Assembly (NCBI RefSeq): GCF_000238275.3
Contig: NZ_AHCF03000004.1
Span: 496,001-560,000, forward strand
Source of the DNA: Pseudoalteromonas undina
GTDB lineage: Bacteria; Pseudomonadota; Gammaproteobacteria; Enterobacterales; Alteromonadaceae
Direction: 5' to 3'
Length of the DNA: 64,000 bases
Shown here: piece by piece, positions 20,140-29,900 of the stretch
Numbering within the stretch: the stretch's first letter is position 1
How the letters are laid out: every line of letters begins with the position of its first letter
The notes under the pieces: model-generated
Seen by the model: only the letters and a program-made list of their open reading frames with translations
Databases searched by the model: none
What the model was told of the DNA's origin: nothing
Translations under genes and position numbers: made by a program

Positions 20140-20823
20140 TTATAAAAGTACTAATTCTGTGGTGTATAGTACCTCAGTAGGTAAACCATTCGGTGAACCG
20201 CCAACGGGTTCTAAACTAACCGCTAATAATGTTATGTCGGTTGCTTTAAATAGTTTACTTTTGAGAATAGTTTTATCGCCATTTTTGGGTAATAAACCAA
20301 GGGAGACAGGTGTATCTTGCCCTTTAAGTATCATCCACAGTTCGTAGTCTCTATCTGTTCGCGCTATTAGTTGGTTACTCGCTTTAATAGAGAGCTCATG
20401 GTTACTTACATTTATAAACCACAACGGTTGCTCAGTTTGATTTTTTACTAAAGCTATTTGTTGTGTCTGCTTACTGTTGGTAGTAGCTTGAGTAACTAAA
20501 ACAGCTAAAATAATACATGCGGCGGTCGCTAAAAATGACCATGCACGCCAAATAGAAGGTTTTATTATTAGCTGTGATTTTTCTAATTGTGGTTTATGTT
20601 CGATACGCCGCATTATCTCATGCCATGTGGCATCTGATGGTGTTTGTGGGCTAATAGCACTCGCTAGGTTATTAAGATTTTGCTCCCATATATTGGTCGC
20701 TTCTCTCGCTTTATTTGAAACTAGCATGAGTCGCTGAAAACGTTTACGCGCCAAGCCGGTTAATGTGCCAAGTACATACTCTGCAGCAAGCGAGTTAAGT
20801 AATTCTGGTTTGTTATAGTTCAT
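20140..20823 (-). CDS. RskA-like membrane anti-sigma factor
   Basis: About 227 residues. The N-terminal cytoplasmic part (ELLNSLAAEYVLGTLTGLARKRFQRLM, ending in a W-x-x-x-L segment) resembles the anti-sigma helical domain of the ChrR/RskA type. One TM segment follows (WSFLATAACIILAVLVTQA, about 95-113), then a periplasmic RskA domain with YELWMILKGQDTPVSLGLLP. The ATG at 20823 overlaps the sigma stop (ATGA) and is preferred over an upstream GTG at 20835. Expected to hold the ECF sigma inactive until a periplasmic signal; the signal is unknown. Confidence 0.88.
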   Translation of the reverse strand: MNYNKPELLNSLAAEYVLGTLTGLARKRFQRLMLVSNKAREATNIWEQNLNNLASAISPQTPSDATWHEIMRRIEHKPQLEKSQLIIKPSIWRAWSFLATAACIILAVLVTQATTNSKQTQQIALVKNQTEQPLWFINVSNHELSIKASNQLIARTDRDYELWMILKGQDTPVSLGLLPKNGDKTILKSKLFKATDITLLAVSLEPVGGSPNGLPTEVLYTTELVLL

Positions 20824-21344
20824 ATTGTTAAACACCTTTGTAACTGTACTAAACCTCTGCGAATCCAGCTTTTAACTGTTCCTAATGGTGTGTCAATATG
20901 ATTCACGAGTTCTCTATGGCTTAACCCTTTGTAGTAGGCAAGGTGGATAGCATGCTTTTGTTGTGGTTCTAGTTGTTCGATACAGTCGACTAATTTAGTG
21001 TTTTCATCATAATTGACATCAACGGTGTGAGTATCTTGTTGATCCTCAGCTAAAGGTTCTTCCTTACGGACTTTATAATACCTGAGTAGATCAAGGCTTC
21101 TGTAGCGAATAATACTAATCATCCAGCTTATTACAGTTCCTTTGGAGGCGTTATACTCAGACGCATTATGCCAAACTTTAATAAACGCATCTTGTAGTGC
21201 TTCTTCAGCATGAGCTCTGTTAGACAACATATTAAAACTAATTGCAAAGAGTTTGCCGCTCGTTTTCTGATATAAACGTGAAAAAGCATGTTTGTCTCCT
21301 TGTGCTGTTGCACACAGCAAAGAAAGTAATTCGTTATTTTCCAT
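20820..21344 (-). CDS. ECF-family RNA polymerase sigma factor (SigK-like)
   Basis: 174 residues. Region 2 is ISFNMLSNRAHAEEALQDAF then IKVWHNASEY and a WMISIIRYRSLDLLR segment; region 4 is ECF type: LEPQQKHAIHLAYYKGLSHR, ELVNHIDTPLGTVKSWIRRG. No region 1 or 3, as expected for ECF sigmas. Translationally coupled to the RskA-like anti-sigma. Its own upstream region has the same GCATC-N17-CGTT motif as the DUF4331 operon, implying autoregulation and a local regulon. The stress or ligand it reports is unknown. Confidence 0.93.
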   Translation of the reverse strand: MENNELLSLLCATAQGDKHAFSRLYQKTSGKLFAISFNMLSNRAHAEEALQDAFIKVWHNASEYNASKGTVISWMISIIRYRSLDLLRYYKVRKEEPLAEDQQDTHTVDVNYDENTKLVDCIEQLEPQQKHAIHLAYYKGLSHRELVNHIDTPLGTVKSWIRRGLVQLQRCLTI

Positions 21345-21665
21345 AATTATCCTATTTTTTATTATTAGTATTAGAACGAGTAAACACGATATTTAGATGC
21401 AAAAAGTTGAAAATTAAAATTTATCAAAATTTTTTATATAGATAGCAATCAAAGAGCATAGTATGCTTTTATCATACTGTGAATAATTTATTCGATGAGA
21501 TGTAAAAACTGCATACCATGTTAATCTTTCTTATGTTGATTTAACTTAGAACTATCGATGCAGAGCAGGTAGCTAGCTAAGTTACTACCTAAGTTTACTA
21601 ATGGCATAATGATTGCTGGATATGATGATCATTTAAAAGTGTAACACCAATAAAAAGGAAAAATT
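21345..21665. other. Intergenic region between the ECF sigma and phosphatase/kinase genes
   Basis: 321 bp of AT-rich divergent spacer. Its left part has the ECF-type promoter described separately. The right part should contain the promoter of the plus-strand fusion gene, but I see no confident boxes; AAAAGGA just before 21666 is its ribosome site. No small ORF or RNA gene recognised. Confidence 0.5.
21375..21408 (-). promoter_or_regulatory. Predicted autoregulatory ECF promoter of the sigma gene
   Basis: On the minus strand, AACTTTTTGCATC (21408-21396), a 17-nt spacer and CGTT (21378-21375), 31 nt before the sigma ATG. It shares the flank, both boxes and exact spacing with the site before the DUF4331 gene, while the spacers are unrelated, which argues for selection rather than duplication. 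Confidence 0.72.
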
Positions 21666-23294
21666 ATGTGGGCTGCAGTAAGTTATCTTGTAACAGCATT
21701 GGTATTTATAGTATTGGGATTAACGGTTAACTCCATTTACTTTGCAGTTGCGTTTTTTTGGACCGCACTTTCGCTACTATTAGTCAGCGGCGCTTATTTT
21801 TTCAACGCAGGGAAAGTATTTAGAAAACGCGAAAATGGCGTTATCCCTTTTTACATTCGCTGGGCCTTTGTGCCTTTTTTATTAGGTGCGCAAATTTATA
21901 ATGCGTGGTCACGTAAGCGTGACAAAGTACCGCCTATTCAGCAAATAAATGATAACCTATTTTTAGCATGTCGTTTATTCCCCTCTGATATAGACACATT
22001 GAAAGAAAATGGCATTACCGCTATTTTGGACGTTACCTGTGAATTTGATGGCCTTGAATGGACATCTACCCAAGAAAATATCGATTATTTAAATATTCCT
22101 GTTCTTGATCACAGTGTGCCTACACACTCACAGTTAAACCAAGCCATTAACTGGATACATCATCATATTAAAAAAGACCGTCGTGTTGTGGTGCATTGTG
22201 CATTAGGGCGTGGACGCTCGGTGTTTGTTATGGCGGCATATTTATTGAGTCAAAATAAAGATGCGGATGTGCATGATATTCTTGCACAAATAAAAGAAAC
22301 ACGTGAAACTGCGAACCTTAACAAACGCCAATTACGCCATTTAGTTAAGCGCCACCGTAAGGGGGAGCTACTGATAAAAAACAAAGCGTACTTAATTGCT
22401 AATCCGGTTTCAGGCACTAAGTTGTGGTCTGAAAAAGAGCATTTAATTGTTGCGCGTTTATCTGCGTATTACGATTTAACCATTTTAAAAACTACGCCAG
22501 AACAAAATGGCATTACATTGGCTAAACAGGCTATAGAAAGCCACCCCGATATTATTATTGCTTGTGGTGGCGATGGAACTGTAACTGAGGTTGCCAGTGT
22601 GTTGATAGGTACTTCTTGTCGATTAGGAATAATACCACTGGGCACAGCAAATGCACTCGCTCATGTATTAATGGGGATAAAATCTAAATTTATTCCTGTT
22701 GAGCAAGCATGTGATTTAATCATTGATGGTCAAGCTAACCTTATTGATACCGCGTATTGTAATGATGAGCTGATGCTATTATTAATTGGTATTGGCTTTG
22801 AGCATGCAATGATTGAAAAAGCGGATCGAGAGTCTAAAAATAAATCAGGTCAACTTGCTTATTTAAATGGTTTTTTACACTCATTTGGCGAAAATAAAGC
22901 GCAACAGCTAATAGTTAAATTAGATGATAATGAGCCTGAGACTATTAATACAAATAGTTTTATTGTGGCAAATGCTGCGCCATTTACTACGTTATTAGCA
23001 CAAGGGGGCGGGCAACCCGATCACCGCGATGGGTTATTGGATGTAAATTGGTTAACGCCAAACAAAGATAATGAAACCACGGTATTAAGTATTGCTGAGC
23101 TGATGTTTAGCAGTATTACGCAAACGCATCTTGCTATTAACTCGCATTATACCAATGCAAAACGTGTAGAAATAAGCGCAGGTGAAACGCTAAATTACGT
23201 GATTGATGGCGAGGTTAAATCTGCAGATAAAGTGGTGGTGAGCATTAACCCTGCGTCGTTAAATGTAATATGCCAAGAGCAAACACCTGATTAG
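21666..23294 (+). CDS. dual-specificity phosphatase / diacylglycerol kinase fusion protein
   Basis: 542 residues. Two TM segments at the N-terminus (about 5-25 and 28-48), then a DSP-type phosphatase domain (about 90-235) with the full active-site CX5R: His177-Cys178-A-L-G-R-G-Arg184-Ser185. The C-terminal half (about 240-540) is a DAGK catalytic domain: IANPVSGTK, IIACGGDGTVTEVAS (GGDGT 301-305) and LGIIPLGTANALA. The kinase family phosphorylates lipids such as diacylglycerol or sphingoid bases; which lipid, and what the phosphatase acts on, is unknown. An AAGGA SD sequence supports the start. Confidence 0.88.
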   Translation: MWAAVSYLVTALVFIVLGLTVNSIYFAVAFFWTALSLLLVSGAYFFNAGKVFRKRENGVIPFYIRWAFVPFLLGAQIYNAWSRKRDKVPPIQQINDNLFLACRLFPSDIDTLKENGITAILDVTCEFDGLEWTSTQENIDYLNIPVLDHSVPTHSQLNQAINWIHHHIKKDRRVVVHCALGRGRSVFVMAAYLLSQNKDADVHDILAQIKETRETANLNKRQLRHLVKRHRKGELLIKNKAYLIANPVSGTKLWSEKEHLIVARLSAYYDLTILKTTPEQNGITLAKQAIESHPDIIIACGGDGTVTEVASVLIGTSCRLGIIPLGTANALAHVLMGIKSKFIPVEQACDLIIDGQANLIDTAYCNDELMLLLIGIGFEHAMIEKADRESKNKSGQLAYLNGFLHSFGENKAQQLIVKLDDNEPETINTNSFIVANAAPFTTLLAQGGGQPDHRDGLLDVNWLTPNKDNETTVLSIAELMFSSITQTHLAINSHYTNAKRVEISAGETLNYVIDGEVKSADKVVVSINPASLNVICQEQTPD

Positions 23295-23334
23295 AAAGGC
23301 GTATGTATTACGCCATTGTTATTTTATGAGCCTT

Positions 23335-23652
23335 TTATTTTTTAATAGAAGGCCATACAAAACCTGATGTATCAGGTTGTGAGGATTCTGACTGCTTAGT
23401 CGGTTTATTTCTAGGCTTACGTAACGGCTTGTTATTAATGGTATGGATATAAAGCGCTTCTACTTTATCTCTTGCCCAAGGCGTTTTACGTAAAAATTTT
23501 AAGCTTGATTTTATACTTGGCGAATCTGTAAAACATTTGATATTTACTTGCTCGCCCATTGCTTTGAAGCCTAAACGTTGTTCTAGTTCAACAAGAATTT
23601 GCTCTAAAGTTACCCCATGAAGCGGGTTTTTTGGTTGATTATTCATAGTCAC
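23335..23652 (-). CDS. VF530-family (DUF2132) putative DNA-binding protein
   Basis: 105 residues. NPLHGVTLEQILVELEQRLG at residues 8-27 and CFTDSPSIKSSLKFLRKTPW are the conserved core of the VF530 family, a small helical fold whose structure from Vibrio fischeri suggested DNA binding. The tail is basic (KPLRKPRNKPTKQ). A second ATG two codons in (23646) is an alternative start. Single gene; biological role unestablished. Confidence 0.85.
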   Translation of the reverse strand: MTMNNQPKNPLHGVTLEQILVELEQRLGFKAMGEQVNIKCFTDSPSIKSSLKFLRKTPWARDKVEALYIHTINNKPLRKPRNKPTKQSESSQPDTSGFVWPSIKK

Positions 23653-23743
23653 ACTGCTTTTTTAAACTGCATGTATTGTAGCGTATCCCACCGCATCTTA
23701 ATAGTTTAGAGATGGCTGACAAATCCCAGATTGTTAATCTTGA

Positions 23744-24046
23744 TTAATTTACAGTAATAGTAGAGGGCTTCTTAGGATAAATAAGGTTACCTTGTTTATC
23801 GAGCTTTAGCCAAATTAACTGACTGTTGTTATGTTGGGGGTATTTAGCAGCACAAATAAGGGTAACAGAATGAACTTGCAGTATGGCACCTTCGCTATAG
23901 CGTTTATTATCATACCAGCACTCAGTATTAGTGTTTATAAGCTGGGTAACATCAACAATAGGAAGCGTTTGTATTGTGTTAGCGTAGCTTAAAGCTGAAA
24001 AACACAAGCATAAAACAGCAATCATAAAAGTAAAATAATAACGCAT
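23744..24046 (-). CDS. DUF1496-like secreted small protein
   Basis: 100 residues from the ATG at 24046, which follows a well-spaced GAGG; the longer frame to 24085 has no such site. Signal peptide RYYFTFMIAVLCLCFSALSYA, then a mature domain with two cysteines in ECWYDNKRYSEGAILQV and LICAAKYP. The CWYDxKxYSxGA core is typical of DUF1496 proteins, periplasmic and of unknown function. The two cysteines could form a disulfide. Confidence 0.75.
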   Translation of the reverse strand: MRYYFTFMIAVLCLCFSALSYANTIQTLPIVDVTQLINTNTECWYDNKRYSEGAILQVHSVTLICAAKYPQHNNSQLIWLKLDKQGNLIYPKKPSTITVN

Positions 24047-24150
24047 GAATAACCTCAAGGTGTTTAAAATAACTACACTTAGCAAAAAAACATGCTAGGG
24101 TAAGTAAGACAACTTTAGTAAAACACAGAACAATAAAAAGGTGAACACAT

Positions 24151-24384
24151 ATGCTATTTAATCAAACGATGATTGACGAATTTACACTACTTGCCAAATT
24201 CCCACGCGAAAGCAAAATGCAGGGCATTAAACTCCATTCAGATGCTGAACCCGCTTTACTGAGCGCAGCACAACGTTTGTTTGATAAAGGCGTTATTGAT
24301 AGCCCAGATGGTGGTTATTTAACTGATCTGGGCTTAGACTTAATTGAGCACGTCACTGTAATACACAGTGCGTTAAAAAGTTAG
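24151..24384 (+). CDS. TIGR02647-family small protein
   Basis: 77 residues starting MLFNQTMIDEFTLLAKFPRE and ending in a helical LTDLGLDLIEHVTVIHSALK. This matches the TIGR02647 family of small gammaproteobacterial proteins, sometimes labelled DNA-binding but without a shown function. An AAAAAGG ribosome site precedes the ATG. Its last 4 bp overlap the end of maiA on the other strand. Confidence 0.8.
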   Translation: MLFNQTMIDEFTLLAKFPRESKMQGIKLHSDAEPALLSAAQRLFDKGVIDSPDGGYLTDLGLDLIEHVTVIHSALKS

Positions 24385-25010
24385 TTTGCGTCGGGTTGAT
24401 TTTCTGGGGCTGCATCAATAAAGGCGGCCAACTCATTACAACGCTGATAAACGGCTGCTATTTTAGGGTAGGCAGCCATATCTACTTTAAAACGAATGGC
24501 ATTAAATACCTGCGGCACTAAACATACATCAGCTAAGCTTGGCGACTCGCCTGCGCAAAATGTATTTTTGCTATCAAGCATGCGTTCTATTTTTTCAAAA
24601 CCAACTTCAACCCAGTGTCGGTACCACTTATTTTTTGCTTCATCATCGACATTGAGTTCACTACTTAAATATTTTAGCACCCGTAAATTATCAATAGGAT
24701 GAATATCACAGGCAATTGCATAACTTAAATTGCGAATGTGTGCTTTTTGCCATGCATTACCTTGCAATAATGGTGTTTCAGGGTATTGCTCTTCAAGGTA
24801 CTCTAAAATTGCTAGAGATTGACCTAATACGCCGTCTTCTGTTTCTAAAGCCGGTAACAGCCCTTGAGGGTTTTTCTGTAAGTAATCTGTGCTTTGTTGT
24901 TCTGATTTTAATAAGTTAACAGGTACCAATTGATGATCAATATTTTTTAGATTTAATGCGATTCGAACACGATACGCTGCAGATGAGCGAAAATAAGTAT
25001 AAAGCTTCAT
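24381..25010 (-). CDS. maiA: maleylacetoacetate isomerase
   Basis: Glutathione-dependent cis-trans isomerisation of maleylacetoacetate to fumarylacetoacetate in tyrosine breakdown. 209 residues of the zeta-class GST fold: active-site SSAAYRVRIALNLK near residues 8-21 and thioredoxin-like PQGLLPALE around 50, with a helical C-terminal half. The ATG at 25010 is used, 7 nt after the hmgA stop; the longer frame to 25034 would overlap hmgA. An AAGGA site at the end of hmgA serves it. Forms an operon with hmgA; no fumarylacetoacetase gene is in the window. Confidence 0.93.
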   Translation of the reverse strand: MKLYTYFRSSAAYRVRIALNLKNIDHQLVPVNLLKSEQQSTDYLQKNPQGLLPALETEDGVLGQSLAILEYLEEQYPETPLLQGNAWQKAHIRNLSYAIACDIHPIDNLRVLKYLSSELNVDDEAKNKWYRHWVEVGFEKIERMLDSKNTFCAGESPSLADVCLVPQVFNAIRFKVDMAAYPKIAAVYQRCNELAAFIDAAPENQPDAN

Positions 25011-25017
25011 AATCTTA

Positions 25018-26319
25018 TTATCCTTGATTGCCATTAAAGTATTTTTTGATTGTGCGCCAGCAATCAGTGTAATTAGCTTGACGCTCTTTACCTTCTAATG
25101 CGTATTTAGTCGGCGATATTACATAACGTGACTCAAACATAAACGCCAACGTATTATCGTAGCGTTGTGGCTCTAAATCGGCGTTTGACGCTTTTTCAAA
25201 TACGTCTGCTTCAGGACCATGCGGCGACATACAGTTATGTAAGCTCATGCCACCTGGCACAAAGCCATGCTCTTTTGCATCATATACCCCTTCTATTAAG
25301 CCCATAAACTCACTCATAATATTACGGTGATAGTAAGGCGGGCGGAAAGTGTTTTCAGCCACCATCCAACGCGGTGGGAAAATAGCAAAATCGATATTTG
25401 CAACGCCTTCAGTACCCGATGGTGAAGTGAGTACGGTAAAAATTGAAGGGTCGGGGTGATCAAAGCTAACGGTATTCATGACATTAAAGCGAGCTAAGTC
25501 GTATTTATAAGGCGCACTATTGCCTGTCCAAGCAACAACATCCAGAGGAGAATGACCAATATCACAACGAAACATATTGCCATTAAATTTAGCAATCAGT
25601 TCAAAATCACCCTCAATATCTTCAAAAGCCGCTACTGGATAGTGAAAGTCACGATCATTCGCATAACCGTTGGCACCCACAGGGCCGCGCTCAGCAAGGA
25701 CATAGGCATGGCCGTAGTTTTCACAAATATAGCCACGGGCAGTGTCGGTTAGTAACATTACTTGAAATTTAATACCACGCGGAATAACGGCAATTTCGCC
25801 GGCTTTAATAGTTAAATGCCCAAGTTCTGTTTTAAGTAGTAGTTCACCTTGTTGCGGTACAAATAACATTTCTCCATCGGCATTATAAAAAAAGCGCTTG
25901 TCCATGGATTTATTGGCGACATACACATGAATACCAATACCGGCTTGCCCATTCGCGCTGCCATTGGCAGCCATAGTGATTAAGCCATCGATAAAGTCAG
26001 TGGGTTCTGCTGGTATATCAATTGGATCCCAGCGGAGCATAGTTGGTGGAGTCGGTACTTCGGTAATGGGAGCGGTTCTAATTAAGCCATTGTCTATGGC
26101 TGTATAATCGCCTTGCACAACCGATGGGCGAATACGATACATCCAAGTGCGGCGGTTATCAGAGCGCGGAGCGGTAAATGCAGTGGTACTGAATTGCTCC
26201 GCGTATAAATCATATTTTACTTTTTGCGGACTGAATTGCCCAATCGGTAATGCACCAGGCAGCGCTTCGGTTTCAAATTCATTGCCAAAGCCGGTCATGT
26301 AGTTTAATCGTGTCGCCAT
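25018..26319 (-). CDS. hmgA: homogentisate 1,2-dioxygenase
   Basis: Iron-dependent ring cleavage of homogentisate to maleylacetoacetate in tyrosine/phenylalanine catabolism. 433 residues as expected. Characteristic segments are [20 protein letters not shown] at the start, [15 protein letters not shown], and the C-terminal [20 protein letters not shown] with the cupin iron ligands and [10 protein letters not shown]. An AGGAG SD sequence sits before the ATG. It heads the hmgA-maiA operon, divergent from a MarR regulator; loss of this enzyme is known to cause pyomelanin in many bacteria. Confidence 0.97.
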   Translation of the reverse strand: MATRLNYMTGFGNEFETEALPGALPIGQFSPQKVKYDLYAEQFSTTAFTAPRSDNRRTWMYRIRPSVVQGDYTAIDNGLIRTAPITEVPTPPTMLRWDPIDIPAEPTDFIDGLITMAANGSANGQAGIGIHVYVANKSMDKRFFYNADGEMLFVPQQGELLLKTELGHLTIKAGEIAVIPRGIKFQVMLLTDTARGYICENYGHAYVLAERGPVGANGYANDRDFHYPVAAFEDIEGDFELIAKFNGNMFRCDIGHSPLDVVAWTGNSAPYKYDLARFNVMNTVSFDHPDPSIFTVLTSPSGTEGVANIDFAIFPPRWMVAENTFRPPYYHRNIMSEFMGLIEGVYDAKEHGFVPGGMSLHNCMSPHGPEADVFEKASNADLEPQRYDNTLAFMFESRYVISPTKYALEGKERQANYTDCWRTIKKYFNGNQG

Positions 26320-26376
26320 TACAGACTCCTGTGAAAGTGGGGGAGTGTTATGTTTTTGTTATTTACGCTAAGATAC

Positions 26377-26388
26377 TCTCAAGTGAGA
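26377..26388. promoter_or_regulatory. Small palindrome in the hmgA/marR divergent promoter region
   Basis: TCTCA-AG-TGAGA, 5-bp arms, 58 bp before the hmgA start and 84 bp before the MarR gene. It could be a MarR site, but the arms are short. Confidence 0.3.
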
Positions 26389-26471
26389 CTAATATCAAAT
26401 ACACTGCTTATGACCGTTGTAAATAAAAGTGAACAGATAAAAGTCGTATGTAAATAAATAAGTGATTCAAT

Positions 26472-26903
26472 ATGAAAATAGATTTAACGACATTTTTACC
26501 CTATCAAATAACACACTTAGCAACACAGGTAAGTAATGATTTTTCGAGTATTTATAAAAAAGAGTTTGATTTAACTATTCCTCAGTGGCGAATAATGGCT
26601 AATTTAGCGCACTCAGGCCAAAGCACAGCAAAACAGTTATGTATTCAAGCAGATATGGATAAGTCGACAGTATCAAGGGCAGTAAAAACGCTAATAGATG
26701 AAGGGCTTATTTATAGTGAGTTAAATAAGTATGATAAGCGCGCTGCATTTTTAATGTTAACTGATAAGGGCATGGCTTTGTATGAAAAAATAACGCCACA
26801 GGCATTGCAGTGGGAGCGTGCATTATTAAGCTGCTTGTCGGATGATGAACAAAGCCAGTTAATCGCTATTTTTGAAAAATTAAAAAATAAATTACAGGCA
26901 TAA
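26472..26903 (+). CDS. MarR family transcriptional regulator
   Basis: 143 residues with a winged-helix MarR core: PQWRIMANLAHSGQSTAKQL, then IQADMDKSTVSRAVKTLIDE as the HTH recognition region and SELNKYDKRAAFLMLTDKG as the wing with its DxR. It is divergent from hmgA-maiA, and MarR/HmgR-type regulators of homogentisate genes are known, so it probably represses that operon in the absence of a tyrosine catabolite. Weak ribosome site. Followed by a strong terminator. Confidence 0.88.
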   Translation: MKIDLTTFLPYQITHLATQVSNDFSSIYKKEFDLTIPQWRIMANLAHSGQSTAKQLCIQADMDKSTVSRAVKTLIDEGLIYSELNKYDKRAAFLMLTDKGMALYEKITPQALQWERALLSCLSDDEQSQLIAIFEKLKNKLQA

Positions 26904-26926
26904 AAAAGCCCACAAAGTGGGCTTTT
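26904..26926 (+). terminator. Rho-independent terminator of the MarR gene
   Basis: AAAAGCCCAC-AAA-GTGGGCTTTT, a 10-bp perfect stem right at the stop codon. Symmetric A/T tails let it also serve the opposing TonB receptor gene. Confidence 0.9.
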
Positions 26927-26951
26927 AAATAGACTAATTTAATTAATCAAA

Positions 26952-29900
26952 TTAGAACGTGTAACGAACACCTACACGCATTTCCCATAAAGAGGCATCG
27001 CGTTGTACAGATTGCTCAGCACTACGTGCACTGAAGTCTGAGTAGACGTATTGACCTTGATCATTCGTTTTAACTTTAAGCATTCTATTACCTACGAATG
27101 AGCCTTTTCTTAATACACCCCAGTCATCGTTTAACATATTAGTTAAGTTATCGATTACGAAGAATGCTTCACCTTTATGGCCGTCCATAAAGCCTGGTAA
27201 CTCTTGAGTAATTTTAAAGTTAAATTTAACGAACCAATCAGAGTTCTGTTGGTTACGACCTGCGATTTCACCACGCTTAAGACCTTCAGATGCGATAAAG
27301 TCGTTAAACTCGTTGATTTCATCAGCACTCATGTCGTAGATCACATTAGGATCGTTTTCAAGCGGTACATATAGCAATTGACGCGAGCGATTAGAGTTTG
27401 CGTCACCAAATGCACTATCGCTTCCGTTAAATGTGAAGCTATAAGGTAAACCTTTGTATGCTTCACCAAATAGGTTGAAGCGAGTGTTATAACCATCAAA
27501 GAACTCATGCTTATAACCTAGGTTTAATGTAAAGCGATGTGGGATTTCGTAATCAGATGAAGCCACGCCAGGGTTACCCGGGTTTGATGTTGCTAGGTTA
27601 CCGTAGTTTGAGCTGGCTACAGAACTAGTCATTGGGTTTACATCATCAGCATCAGTGTAAGCGTAAGAGAACTGCATACTTACGCCGTTATCGAATGCTT
27701 TGCTTACTGCTGCTGAAATAATTGATGATGAACCGCTATCACCGTTAACATTAGTTAATAATAGCTCGCCATCACGACCTTCAATTGATTCATACAAAGG
27801 ACGACCGTCAAAACTTACTTCACCAGTAGGGCGAAGTGCGATATCTCGTAATGTCGCTGCATCGCGCTTATCAGTGTAAAGGTAATCTAGAGCAATTACA
27901 TAATCGTTTTCAGTAGTGTAGGTTGCACCAATCGAATATTTCCATTCTGATGGAATTTCAAAGTTAGGATCTACTGCATTTGTTGTAGCATCACCTGAAC
28001 CAATTTCAGTATTCGCTACTTTATCAAACATATCTTGTGGAACGTCATAACCTGGCGTACCACCGTTTACATTCGGTGTATCAAATAAATCTACAAATGT
28101 TTTAGCATCGTCACCAGTACCTACTACGTAAGAGTTACTGATATCGCCAATTCTAGCTCCGATATTTGTGATGCCATCATTTGAATATGAGTTAGACAAC
28201 CATACATTTGGGTTACCGCCTGAGAACAAGCCAACACCTGCACGCACTTCTAGTGCATCGGTTGCATACCACTCAAAACCTACACGTGGTTGAATTAAAT
28301 CAATACCGTCAAACGTTGACTGGTTACTAAAACCGTAGCGATCAGTATAGTTTTGGTTTAATGCTGGTTTGTCATCGCTTGAATAACTATCATAACGAAG
28401 ACCAAATGTTAATGATGCATCGATATCTGAAAAGCTATATTCATCTTGTACATAGAATGTATTTTGTGAGTAAGCGAAGTTAGCAGCTGCATCTGTTGGA
28501 TCATTTGTGCCTGCTGCATTATTGTAATACACAGCACTTGCTATACCTTCCTTGTAATCATCGATAGATGCAAAACGCCACTCACCCTCAGTATGCTGTA
28601 CGAATTGATTAAATACTTCTAACTTCTCATACTCAAAACCAGCAGTAATCGTGTGTTGATCAAGGTAGTAAGTACCTGAGAACTTAGCTGTTGTGGTGTC
28701 GTAGTTTAAATCATTTGATTGACGAGAGTCATCAGGACCTACGTAAACAGTGGCAGCTTTAGTATTGATTTGGAACTCACCAAAGCTGCTTGCCGCGTCT
28801 AAAGATTGAACACGAGCGTCAAGCTCTGATTTACCTAAGCGAACTTCAGTTGAGAAATCATCATTCCAATCAGAGTAAAGTGATGCAACAATTGAAGTAA
28901 ACTCAGCACCTTGCTCATAAAAGTGGCTGTCGAATGCAAGCTCATCACCATCTGCATCTGATTGCGATAAGGTAAAGCCATCATTGTAGTTATAAATTAG
29001 GTTAGCACGGTGATCATCGTTGATGTTCCAATCTAATTTTACTAAGATTTTTTCATCTTCTACTGGTGAGCTTGCTGGTGTAGCACCGGCTTCGTAACCG
29101 TAAACATCACGTGTAATCTGTCTAATTTCATCAATTTCTGCAGAAGACACTAAAGATGAATAGTTAAACTGTTTAACACCTTCAAGTTTTTCGTAAGAGG
29201 TGAATAAGAAAAGCGTATCATTGATTAGTGGTAAGCCAACGTTGAAACCATAACGCTTTTCACTGAAGTCACCGTTATCAACGTCATTACCTTCAATCTT
29301 ATCGCCTTTCATTGAATCGTTAGTGTAATCGTAGAATACACCACCGTGAATGTCGTTGCCGCCAGATTTGGTAACTGCATTGATGTTACATGATGTAAAA
29401 CCACCATATTGAACATCAAATGGTGCTAATTCTACTGCTACTTGCTCGATTGAATCAAAAGAGAATGGAGCGCGAATTGTAGGGTAACCGTTTGAGCTTA
29501 AGCCAAAGTTATCGTTCATGCGAACGCCATCAAGGGTTAAGCTGTTAAAGCGTGGGTTACCACCACCACAGTTGATTGAACCACGGCTATCATCGATAGC
29601 AACACGAGGGTCAATACGAATAATATCTTTTAAATCACGGTTAATAGCTGGTTGATTTTCAAGATCGCTTAACGTAAATGTTGAAGCAGGACCCGTACCA
29701 CCAGACATAGTGCTGATAGGGCGACCTGTAACAACAATTTGCTCAATATCTGAGATATTTTCAAGTGAAGTATTAACAGGGTAGTCGCTACCAATGTTCA
29801 AAATAATATTATTGAACTCTTGGTCAGCGTAGATGTCTGAGTCTACGATTACTTTGTAAGGGCCGCCAACACGAAGACCTTTAGCAGTAAAGTAACCAGC

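Noticed and set aside
23298-23314. Hairpin GGCGTA/TACGCC after the phosphatase-kinase fusion gene
   Set aside because: The stem has only 6 bp and no proper T-run; too weak to call a terminator.
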